This document shows positions 27,373-35,088 of a stretch of 64,000 nucleotides of DNA, piece by piece. A model generated the notes under the pieces. That model did no database searches. It was not told the DNA's origin and saw only the letters and a program-made list of their open reading frames with translations. How positions within the stretch are numbered: position 1 is the stretch's first letter; each line of letters starts with the position of its first letter. Source of the stretch: Methylotenera sp. (GTDB lineage: Bacteria; Pseudomonadota; Gammaproteobacteria; Burkholderiales; Methylophilaceae); the NCBI GenBank assembly GCA_013141075.1, contig JABFRQ010000001.1, positions 478,554-542,553 on the forward strand. Direction: 5' to 3'. The translations under genes were made by a program, and so were the position numbers.

Positions 27373-27431
27373 TGCGAGCGTAGCGCGGCAATCTAATGCT
27401 TTTAGATTGCCGCGCTACGCTCGCAATGACG
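27367..27431. repeat. Perfect 30-bp palindromic repeat (REP/MITE-like)
   Basis: Arms 27367-27396 and 27402-27431 are exact reverse complements around a 5-nt loop, with outer end CGTCATTGCGAGCG. A second palindrome is at 31940-32002 and a single arm is at 9213-9242. Elements of this CATTGCGAGC type are scattered in many bacterial genomes and may act as terminators or mobile hairpins. This copy lies between two paralogous kinase-like genes. Confidence 0.9.
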
Positions 27432-27486
27432 ATTGGTAATGGTTTTAAGATGGCAATCAATACTGGCCTTATTAAAAGCAGTGCAA

Positions 27487-28104
27487 TTATTTTGCCGCTA
27501 TTATAGCATTAGCATGATGCAAAGCCTCTTCTAACACTTGCGCGTAAGGCGTGTGACTATCCAAATCTAAAATGTGCGCATGATTAAAATGCAAAGTAGG
27601 AATCACCGAAGTTTTAGCACGCAACATCGCCAACTTATGGTCTGGCTTACGCGCATGAGCAGTTTCTGCATCAATATTAAGGCGAATCACTAATGCTGGC
27701 ACATGACTTGCCATCCAATTATAAAGATACTGCTCCCAACGCGTTAATCGGCGTGCCAACCAACCCTGCGCATTCACTGCGCCAAGCCCTGTACCATCAA
27801 AATAAAATCCAGCAACCTCAGCTTGTGGGTAGCGGTCTGTAATCACCACAACACCTTTACGATTCAGCACTAGCATTTTACTAAACTTATACGCTCGCCA
27901 AAGTGACAACCCGTAAATAACCAGCGCAGTTAAAGTATCAGGGCCTGAAGATTCTTTGCTATGCGTACGCTCTGCTTTATGCAATAAATAACGTCCAAAA
28001 GGCCTCCCAATCAACGGTAAACCTTTAATCCAATGACCAATATCGCCCGATGATTGCCCTAAATAAAGCAACTCGACCTGGCCTTGATATTTCTGTTGAA
28101 AATC
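27487..28104 (-). pseudogene. P-loop-less paralog of the kinase-like proteins
   Basis: The frame encodes a protein clearly similar to its neighbour at 26533 (LYLGQSSGDIGHWIKGLPLIG, TDRYPQAEVAGFYFDGTG, LVIRLNIDAETAHARKPDH), but it begins just where the Walker A motif should precede it. Upstream the frame gives DFQQKYQGQVELLYLG and then meets TGA at 28105-28107, with no P-loop sequence. The only available start (TTG at 28071) yields 194 residues without an ATP site. It is either a 5'-truncated pseudogene or a regulatory paralog; truncation is more likely. Confidence 0.65.
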
Positions 28105-28170
28105 TCAATGACATGGTTTAACGGTTTGTTTATTGAGGGCAAATTAAGTCCGTTCGCAATATTTTTTTAA

Positions 28171-29271
28171 TTAAGACAACACACCTTGCGCCTTTAAGCG
28201 ATTTAAAATATCTTCGCCAGCTTGTCGAAAGGCTTCTGCACTATAAAGTGGCAGCACACGATTACGTGCGGCTTGCCCCATGGCGGCTAGTTGAGCAGGG
28301 TTAGCCAGCGCATCAGCCAGCGCATCAGCCAGCGCATTTGCATCTCGTGGCGGAACCAGCCAGCCACTATGCCCAGCTTCTACGGTATAAGGTATTTGCC
28401 CTACTGCTGTTGCAATAACAGGTAAGCCCGCTTGCATTGCTTCATGCACGGCGATGCAAAAACCTTCTACACGTGAGGGTTGCAAGTAGACATGTAAACT
28501 AGCTAAAAAATCTTGAGGTTTATCGGCAAAGCCTATTAAGCGTATTTGTTCAGCAACGCCTGCACGTTGCGCTAAGCTTATAATGTTATCGTGTTCTTTT
28601 CCGTCACCAGCAATAACAACCTCAAACGGTACTGGTGCAACAAAACCACGCTGCTTTAATAATGCCAGTGCTTCAATTAACACATCATAGGCTTTTTGCG
28701 GATGCAATCTTCCTAGGCTACCCAAGCGCAAAGTCTGCCCCTGCTGCCAAGGCTGTGCTTGTGGCGCATTAGTGTTAACCGAAAACAGCGGCCACGAAGC
28801 CATTTTTTCAGGGGGGACACGAAAGCGTTTAGCGGTAATCTCCGTCACCATCTCAGAGTCACCCACCCACATGGCTGGGCGTTTTCTTAACAGATAAAAT
28901 AGCAACTTTCGGCTAAACTTCAAATTTGCATTATGTTGCCAACACACCACAGGCACGCCATATTTACGGCCAAGCAATATGCCTATAATGCTGGCGCGCG
29001 CGACTGAAGTCCATATTAACGTAGGCTTAAATGCAGCCATTTGCTTATCAAGCCAGCGATAAGCAGTAATGTGGTCAAAGTCACCTCCTTCACGAATATG
29101 CACTTGCAGGTCATCCGCCAGCATTGCTGGGAGCGCTCGACCATCGCGGCGTGTTAGCGCGAACACTTCAACATGTACACCAGCATTGCGTAGCACACGC
29201 GTGACTGCAGGTATTGGCAATGGACCACCACTGCCCTCAAGGGAAGCTGTGATGTAGGCGATTTTTATCAT
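28171..29271 (-). CDS. Glycosyltransferase family 4
   Basis: A 366-residue GT-B enzyme. The N-terminal acceptor domain has SLEGSGGPLPIPAVTRVLRNAG. The Glycos_transf_1 domain (about residues 185-350) has GSLGRLHPQKAYDVLIEAL, VVIAGDGKEHDNI and the nucleotide-sugar motif PSRVEGFCIAVHEAMQAGLPVIATAVG. A short in-phase DNA duplication near 28305-28340 repeats the residues ADAL. No signal peptide is seen, so it acts on the cytoplasmic side. Its position suggests glycosylation of a lipid made by this region; the sugar is unknown. Confidence 0.88.
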   Translation of the reverse strand: MIKIAYITASLEGSGGPLPIPAVTRVLRNAGVHVEVFALTRRDGRALPAMLADDLQVHIREGGDFDHITAYRWLDKQMAAFKPTLIWTSVARASIIGILLGRKYGVPVVCWQHNANLKFSRKLLFYLLRKRPAMWVGDSEMVTEITAKRFRVPPEKMASWPLFSVNTNAPQAQPWQQGQTLRLGSLGRLHPQKAYDVLIEALALLKQRGFVAPVPFEVVIAGDGKEHDNIISLAQRAGVAEQIRLIGFADKPQDFLASLHVYLQPSRVEGFCIAVHEAMQAGLPVIATAVGQIPYTVEAGHSGWLVPPRDANALADALADALANPAQLAAMGQAARNRVLPLYSAEAFRQAGEDILNRLKAQGVLS

Positions 29272-29303
29272 AAATTAACAACTTTATTTTAAAGATGAGC
29301 TGG

Positions 29304-30194
29304 CTAAATTTGCGGATATTTTTGGGTTAAATTTGTTAGACGCTCTCTAATTTCCGTAGGCATCTCAAAAGCATCTTTGTAATAATCCCGCGTTTTATTA
29401 AATTTTTCAGTAATAAGTTTATCGTGCATACTGCCCATTAAGCCATTGATAGTGCTTATGTATTGCGAAATACTGGTGTGATAGTCTGATGGGTAAAGTG
29501 TTTTTAAATTATCATACAGTGCCACTTGCCTACTAATCACTATGCGTACTTTGTGAAACTCTTCACTTGTTACAACCTCTTTAGCAAGGTGATGGCGAAT
29601 AAAATCAATTTCGCTCAATATGTATTTGCGATAACTTTCTGGGGTGCTTGGCTTAAAATCATCCATTTCTTTCTCAATAAAGTGGTAAAAAACGGGGCTT
29701 AAGCATAAGCGCACAATGGCTGCTAAGCCAATTATGGTATATTTTTGATTATTTTTAAAGGCATCTTGCAAGCCACCCATAATAGCAGTCATCACGTGAA
29801 ATCTCTTAGGGTAACGATGGCGTTCGTCACAAGCCACATAAGCAAAGCGCAGATGTTTTATCTTAGCGCGTATATTATGGTAGGTTAGCTTATCTTCTTC
29901 GCTAAATGGGCGATTCCACATGAGTTTGGCGATATGCTTATTTAACTCAGCCCTGTCAACGCCCTGCTTCCACATTTGGCGGCAAATTCGATAGCATTGT
30001 TTCAGCTCATCTTGCGTGTAATTCAAATGAATTTTATCGGGTAGCGTTGCATTGGGATAAATATCATCATGCACCAGCACAGCGGCAAACAGCGTGTCGC
30101 ATTGTTCTTTAGTAAACAATGGCTCATCTAGTACGTTCTTGGTGGTATTGAGGTGAGTGTTCATGTAATGCTTAATCCTAATTTTTATATGCAA
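29304..30194 (-). CDS. Conserved-looking protein of unknown function
   Basis: The open frame has 296 codons; the ATG at 30164 (MNTHLNTTKNV), 11 nt behind AGGA, is the likelier start and gives 286 residues. The protein is soluble, basic and mostly helical, rich in Tyr, His and Lys (CYRICRQMWKQGVDRAELNKH, YHNIRAKIKHLRFAYVACDERHRY), with one mildly hydrophobic segment (TIIGLAAIVRLCLSPVF). I recognise no domain. It is first in the minus-strand group with the glycosyltransferase, kinase-like and hydroxylase genes, and diverges from the third kinase-like gene. Confidence 0.65.
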   Translation of the reverse strand: MHIKIRIKHYMNTHLNTTKNVLDEPLFTKEQCDTLFAAVLVHDDIYPNATLPDKIHLNYTQDELKQCYRICRQMWKQGVDRAELNKHIAKLMWNRPFSEEDKLTYHNIRAKIKHLRFAYVACDERHRYPKRFHVMTAIMGGLQDAFKNNQKYTIIGLAAIVRLCLSPVFYHFIEKEMDDFKPSTPESYRKYILSEIDFIRHHLAKEVVTSEEFHKVRIVISRQVALYDNLKTLYPSDYHTSISQYISTINGLMGSMHDKLITEKFNKTRDYYKDAFEMPTEIRERLTNLTQKYPQI

Positions 30195-30425
30195 TACATT
30201 AACGCTATTGCCTTAGGTGAAGAGTTTTTATACTTGATGCAGGTGCAATTAAATCACTCTTAATATATGTTTTATACTATATATTTTAGTCTGATAATTT
30301 GGTTTTGCATTGTATGGGTTAAGGAGACTTAGTGTCAACGCTTGTTGCCTCGCGTTAAATACACTGCGTGTTATAATTTGCACACATTATAACAACGCAA
30401 ATACCAACAATCCTAGGTTTGCTTT

Positions 30426-31154
30426 ATGACGCAACAAACTTTGAATAAACTTGCACCACTCATCGCTATTATCGGTTGTGATGGTTCGGGTAAATCTACA
30501 GTGAGCGAAGAAGTTTTAACCTTTGCTAGGCGCTTTGGCGCTGCCGAGGCTGCGCATTTAGGTAAGCAAGCTGGCAATATTGGGCGCGCAATTGCACAGT
30601 TGCCATTGATAGGTGGCCTGTTAGACCGCATTATTGTAAAAAAAACCGACAAAACACGTGCTCAAAGAGATAAAACATCCCCAGGTATTTTTACTGCACT
30701 GATTATTTATGCGTTTTCTCTTAAGCGTATGCATCGCTTTAAGCGTATGCTCGCGCTTAGGCGGCATGGTTCTATTGTTGTAACTGACCGTTTTCCTCAA
30801 CTAGAATTACCTGGTGCTTATGATAGCGTTGAACTATCAACAACCGCCGACAATGGCCTCATCGTTGGTTGGTTGGCCCGTTGTGAGTTGAGGCTTTATG
30901 AATGGATGACAAGCTATAAGCCTGATTTAGTGATTCGCCTCAATGTTGATTTAGACACCGCCTGCGCGCGCAAGCCAGACCATCGCCGAGAATTACTACG
31001 TGATAAAATAGCCGCCACGCCTTTGCTAAAATTCAACGGTGCGCCAATTGTTGAAATTGATAGTACGCAGCCGCTGGCAGTTGTAATTGCAGAAGCAAAA
31101 GCCGCAGTAGCGCACACTTTAACAAAGCGTGGCTACGCGCCAACTAATATTTAA
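30426..31154 (+). CDS. Thymidylate-kinase-like P-loop protein (YghR/S/T type)
   Basis: A 242-residue third paralog, intact. Walker A IIGCDGSGKST is at residues 15-25. TDRFPQLELPGAYDS replaces the DRYPQAE loop of the other two, and LVIRLNVDLDTACARKPDH is nearly identical among all three. The family is widespread next to ceramide genes, if my recollection of E. coli yghRST beside yghQ is right. The reaction is not known. Its 3' end overlaps the convergent PAP2 gene by 4 bp. Confidence 0.78.
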   Translation: MTQQTLNKLAPLIAIIGCDGSGKSTVSEEVLTFARRFGAAEAAHLGKQAGNIGRAIAQLPLIGGLLDRIIVKKTDKTRAQRDKTSPGIFTALIIYAFSLKRMHRFKRMLALRRHGSIVVTDRFPQLELPGAYDSVELSTTADNGLIVGWLARCELRLYEWMTSYKPDLVIRLNVDLDTACARKPDHRRELLRDKIAATPLLKFNGAPIVEIDSTQPLAVVIAEAKAAVAHTLTKRGYAPTNI

Positions 31155-31840
31155 AGCAAAGCTTTAGGCCAATAGCGTTTAGCTAGCACAAGCCATAAAC
31201 CAGCCCAAGCTGCCGCAATAACCCAACCTGCCAGCACGTCGCTTGGCCAGTGTACACCAAGCGCAACACGTGAAATGCCAGTTGCCAGCGATGCTACAAT
31301 TGCAAGTGCATATAAATTCCAGCGTAGTATTTTGCAGCTTGCTTGGCGTTGTGGCAATAACGGCACTAGCACCAACGCAATGGTTAGGTAAAAAAGCGTG
31401 CTATTAAGCGCATGACCGCTAGGAAAGCTCATTGAGCTGAAGTGATCAAAATGTGTAACTAATTGTGGTCTTGGTCGCGCCACCCAATATTTTAGCGCAG
31501 TAGATAATGCAATTCCGCTGATTAGCACGCCAGCAATAAACAATGCATTGTGCCAACGGCGCAGTAGCAATAAGCCGAATATGGTAAAAACAGCCACAAC
31601 GATACGTGGAATTGTGTCACCCAGCAAAGTTAAAGCCAGCCAAAATGTGAGTGCCCACTCTGGCCCAGCTAGGCGCCCAGTATCATCACTAGCACGAAAC
31701 CATAGAAGTATAGCCGCATCAAACCTCGCAGGGCCAGAATGGCTCAGCACATAGCCGCATGCGCTGGTGGCTGCCAACAGTATGAATAAAAGTAACGGCA
31801 CTAGCCAAGCGCGTGGCGCGTACAAGCTACGCATTTTCAC
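31151..31840 (-). CDS. PAP2-family membrane phosphatase
   Basis: A 229-residue protein with five to six hydrophobic segments and the three-part phosphatase signature: KYWVARPRPQ, SFPSGHALNSTLF and SRVALGVHWPSDVLAGW. Members remove phosphate from lipids such as undecaprenyl diphosphate, phosphatidic acid or sphingolipid phosphates. With putative lipid kinases next door, a head-group phosphatase role is possible, but a general undecaprenyl pyrophosphatase role is equally likely. Confidence 0.88.
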   Translation of the reverse strand: MKMRSLYAPRAWLVPLLLFILLAATSACGYVLSHSGPARFDAAILLWFRASDDTGRLAGPEWALTFWLALTLLGDTIPRIVVAVFTIFGLLLLRRWHNALFIAGVLISGIALSTALKYWVARPRPQLVTHFDHFSSMSFPSGHALNSTLFYLTIALVLVPLLPQRQASCKILRWNLYALAIVASLATGISRVALGVHWPSDVLAGWVIAAAWAGLWLVLAKRYWPKALL

Positions 31841-31939
31841 AAAATATCATGGTATAAAACTTTCAAATACGTAAGATTTATAGCTAATTCTTTGAATAAT
31901 ATCAGAGTTGCTTGCCAACTCAAAAAACCATCAATCACC

Positions 31940-32002
31940 GTCATTGCAAGCATAGCGTGGCAATCTAACATTATTAGATTGCCACGCTATGCTCGCAATG
32001 AC
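31940..32002. repeat. 29-bp palindromic repeat, second copy
   Basis: Arms 31940-31968 and 31974-32002 pair with one mismatch. The sequence is the same family as 27367-27431, with paired substitutions in both arms (GCATAGCGTGG instead of GCGTAGCGCGG). Such compensatory changes show that the hairpin, not just the sequence, is kept. The rest of the 327-bp gap 31841-32167 shows no gene. Confidence 0.88.
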
Positions 32003-32167
32003 CGCGACATTATTTTTTGAAACAGCTATAAATTTCAGCGCTTAATGGGAAATTAACTGCCAGTGTAAAAAATTAACTTAAGCATTTAGAAGAGTAGTAG
32101 TATTTCATAATGACTTGTAGCGACACAAGCAATGTTAAACGCGTCTTTAATTATTATGGAGTGAGCC

Positions 32168-32710
32168 ATGAAATCTCAATTTAAAATAACGGTGCTTTTA
32201 CTAGCTTTGAGTGTTAATCCTGCCGCGAATGCCGCTAGTGACAAAACATGGGCTGACATCAGCGATGTGGGCGTTTATACATTAGTGGGCTCTGCGCTAA
32301 TACTACCTGCGGTACGTGACGACTGGACAGGTGTTCGCCAAGCGGTTTATAGCATGGGCGCTGCCGAAGGTGTGTCACTTCTCGGCAAGGCGGTTGTGCA
32401 TGAGCGGCGCCCAGATAATAGCGATAACAACAGTTTTCCTTCAGGGCATTCTGCTGTTGCATTTGCTTCAGCAACGACGATTTATCGCCGCTACGGCTGG
32501 GAGATTGGTTTACCTGCGTATGCATTAGCCACTTTAACGGCTTCTGCCCGTGTGGCTGCTAACAAACATCACTGGTATGACGCAGTGGCTGGCGCTGCCA
32601 TTGGTGGCGCCAGCGGCTGGTACTTTACCGATGCGTTTGATAATAAGGTGCAATTTGTGCCTTGGGCAGACAGTAAAGGTGTTGGCTTTGAAGCCTCTAT
32701 GGCTTGGTAA
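32168..32710 (+). CDS. Periplasmic PAP2-family phosphatase
   Basis: A 180-residue PAP2 protein with a signal peptide (ITVLLLALSVNPAANA, cleavage near residue 22). It has the complete active site: KAVVHERRPDN, SFPSGHSAVAFA and ARVAANKHHWYDAVAGA. It is smaller than the neighbour at 31151 and less hydrophobic, like LpxE/PagP-region phosphatases that act at the outer face of the inner membrane. A good GGAG ribosome site precedes the ATG. Confidence 0.88.
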   Translation: MKSQFKITVLLLALSVNPAANAASDKTWADISDVGVYTLVGSALILPAVRDDWTGVRQAVYSMGAAEGVSLLGKAVVHERRPDNSDNNSFPSGHSAVAFASATTIYRRYGWEIGLPAYALATLTASARVAANKHHWYDAVAGAAIGGASGWYFTDAFDNKVQFVPWADSKGVGFEASMAW

Positions 32711-32759
32711 TGTTTTTAGTTTTCTCTGTAAGGGCGACTTCGGTTGCTCTTATTTTTGT

Positions 32760-33518
32760 TTATAAAAACGAGCGTATATAAAACTTAATATAAGTTTTTA
32801 TCCAACCTAAACTAAGCCGCTTTTGACCATGTATTATTTGTGCTCTCCTCCATTCACTTAACAATACCAACGCGTTTTCTTTGTTGCTACTAATCCCACC
32901 TACACGCATTCCCGCTACAATAATTTCTGGTATAAAAATCGCATCTCCTGTTTTTAATTCACGCAACAATAGTTCGTAATCGCCTGTAATACGAAATGTC
33001 TCATCAAAGTTACCATGCAAATCAAACAGGCTACGTCTGTGCATGACGCCTTGATTTGGAATTGTCATTTTATACTTGAAGCTTTTTTTTGCCTTTTGCC
33101 AAGGCTTACCTTTTACGCACAAACTTTTTCCTTCAGGTGTTAGCAACATAATTTGACCATAGACCACATGAATGTCTTGCGGAATCAGCACCAACTGATT
33201 AGCTAGTTGTTCGAGTACGTTTATATTCCACAAAAAATCATCCGCCCCTAAAAAATATATCCACTCACCGCTTGCTTGAGCCAACCCTTTGTTCCAAGCG
33301 TTGTAAATACCATTATCAGGCTCTGAAACCCAGTAACTAATTTTTTTATTGTTAGTTATAAGCAAATCGGTAGTACCATCTTTTGAGCCCCCATCAATGA
33401 TAATGAGCTCAATATTGGTATATGTTTGCTGAGAGACGCTGTCTATGCATTGCTGTAAAGTTTCAGCACCGTTAAATACAGCAACAATAATTGTGATGAG
33501 AGGTGGTTGATTTACCAT
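32760..33518 (-). CDS. Glycosyltransferase family 2
   Basis: A 252-residue GT-A enzyme. The nucleotide-binding start is ITIIVAVFNGAETLQQCIDSV, followed by IELIIIDGGSKDGTTD and the metal-binding region IYFLGADDFLWN. The acceptor side includes NQGVMHRRSLFDLHG and FRITGDYELLLREL, as in WcaA/PgaC-like enzymes for surface polysaccharides. No membrane segment is present. It stands alone, convergent with the PAP2 gene. Confidence 0.88.
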   Translation of the reverse strand: MVNQPPLITIIVAVFNGAETLQQCIDSVSQQTYTNIELIIIDGGSKDGTTDLLITNNKKISYWVSEPDNGIYNAWNKGLAQASGEWIYFLGADDFLWNINVLEQLANQLVLIPQDIHVVYGQIMLLTPEGKSLCVKGKPWQKAKKSFKYKMTIPNQGVMHRRSLFDLHGNFDETFRITGDYELLLRELKTGDAIFIPEIIVAGMRVGGISSNKENALVLLSEWRRAQIIHGQKRLSLGWIKTYIKFYIRSFL

Positions 33519-33708
33519 AGTGTTATGGAGAGCTTTTAGAGTGTTAATAATTTATTTTGATTAAGCCACATCTACATTAAGCACGCCAACACCTAGCAAG
33601 TTTCCTATGGCGTGACCTTACTCTTGATTAGTAGCTAGCCGTACTATTGTACGGCATTTTTCAACTGTGCAACAAGCCAGTGTAATAGTATAGCTGGGTA
33701 GAGTTTAC

Positions 33709-35088
33709 TTAATATGGAGCGGGTATGACTTTGGCTTGCATTGCAGTTAGAGCTTTATCGTCCCAGCCCCCACCCAAGGCTTTAATCAAGGCAACGCTTG
33801 CCACCAAGCGACGGCTTAAAATTGTAAGCGCGGCACGTTCGTTATCTAGCGCGGCGGCTTGCATAATAATTAAAGCTTGGTAGCTAGTGATGCCAACGCC
33901 ATATTGGTTTTTTGCAATCACAATAGCTTGTCGGCCAGCTTTCACTGCTTCATCTTGTGCGCTAGCGGCTTCTTCTAAAATTTTCTGTGTGGCAAGGCTA
34001 TCTTCTACCTCACGAAAACCATTAAGTACTGTTTGGCGATAATCAGCCACAGTTTCTTCATAAGCCGCTACAGCTTTGCTACGTACGGCTTTGGGTGTTT
34101 CTTTTGGGTACAAGGGCGCTGCCATTTGCGCGCCGCCTACAATACCTTTACGAATAGTCACCCCTGCAAATAAGCCGAGTGTAGGGTAAGCCGCAGCCTC
34201 TGCCACACCAATTTGCGCGCTGGCCGCTGCCATTCTGCGCTCGGCAGCGGCAATATCAGGGCGACGTTGCAGCAACTCTGCGGGCAATGCTGGTGGTACA
34301 TCGGGCACTTGTGCGCTTACGGGTGTAACTACAAAAGTAAAATCAGCGGGTGCTTTGCCTATCAACACTGCAATTGCGTGTTCAAGTTGCGCCCTAGCGA
34401 CGCGTGCGTTATGCGCTTGTGCTTGGGCAACGCTAAGTTGAGTCTGTGCCTGCATCACGCTACCGCGGTCTGCAACACCCACAGCATATTGGTTACGCGT
34501 AATTTTTAGTGATTGCTCATATGAAACAGCAGTATCTTGCAACAAGCGAATCTCAGCATCTTGCACGCGTAACAAAAAGTAGTTTTGTGCTAGTTGCGCT
34601 TGCAACGATAATTTCAACGCCGCACGGTCAGCCACACTGGCTTGGGCAGCCGCGCCGCTAGACTCAATATTGCGCCGTATACGCCCCCATAAATCGATTT
34701 CCCAGTTTGCAACTATGCCTAAGTCATTTTTCCCACCAGCGACTATCGTTGGGCCGTTTGCTGCATTAGCAGCATCAGTCAGCGCTTGCGCCTGCCTTAC
34801 GCGCGCATCAACTGCTTGCAGAGAGTAATTTTGAATTTCAACTTGCGCAATGAGTTTGTCTAATTCACTATCATCATAAAGTGCCCACCAGTTCTCGCCG
34901 ATAGCTTTAGTAGGCGTTTTAGCATTTTTTAACGCTGTTGCTTCTTTGTAAGTTGCAGGTACATCCATGCTCGGCCGCTCATAATTTGGACCAACCACTT
35001 TGCAAGCCGTGATGAGTATTGTTAGGCATGCAAGCGTTAGCACGCGCAGCGTTTGGCGATTAAAATTGGCTGTAATGTTGGCTGTCAT
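33709..35088 (-). CDS. RND efflux outer-membrane lipoprotein (NodT/OprM family)
   Basis: A 459-residue TolC-like channel subunit. A lipoprotein signal ends at the lipobox LITAC with lipidation at C29, followed by KVVGPNYERPSM, the usual NodT-family start. Two OEP repeats are seen (residues about 70-250 and 270-445), with LPAELLQRRPDIAAAERRMAAA between them. The gene overlaps the RND pump gene by 4 bp and is last in the operon. This matches the MuxABC-OpmB order of Pseudomonas. Confidence 0.92.
   Translation of the reverse strand: MTANITANFNRQTLRVLTLACLTILITACKVVGPNYERPSMDVPATYKEATALKNAKTPTKAIGENWWALYDDSELDKLIAQVEIQNYSLQAVDARVRQAQALTDAANAANGPTIVAGGKNDLGIVANWEIDLWGRIRRNIESSGAAAQASVADRAALKLSLQAQLAQNYFLLRVQDAEIRLLQDTAVSYEQSLKITRNQYAVGVADRGSVMQAQTQLSVAQAQAHNARVARAQLEHAIAVLIGKAPADFTFVVTPVSAQVPDVPPALPAELLQRRPDIAAAERRMAAASAQIGVAEAAAYPTLGLFAGVTIRKGIVGGAQMAAPLYPKETPKAVRSKAVAAYEETVADYRQTVLNGFREVEDSLATQKILEEAASAQDEAVKAGRQAIVIAKNQYGVGITSYQALIIMQAAALDNERAALTILSRRLVASVALIKALGGGWDDKALTAMQAKVIPAPY

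Noticed and set aside
26533-31154. Calling the P-loop proteins thymidylate kinase (tmk)
   Set aside because: Only the general fold motifs are shared; three copies beside lipid genes and altered acceptor loops argue against a TMP kinase.
31940-32002. CRISPR-like repeat
   Set aside because: It is a single palindrome without regularly spaced repeats or spacers; no array is present anywhere in the window.
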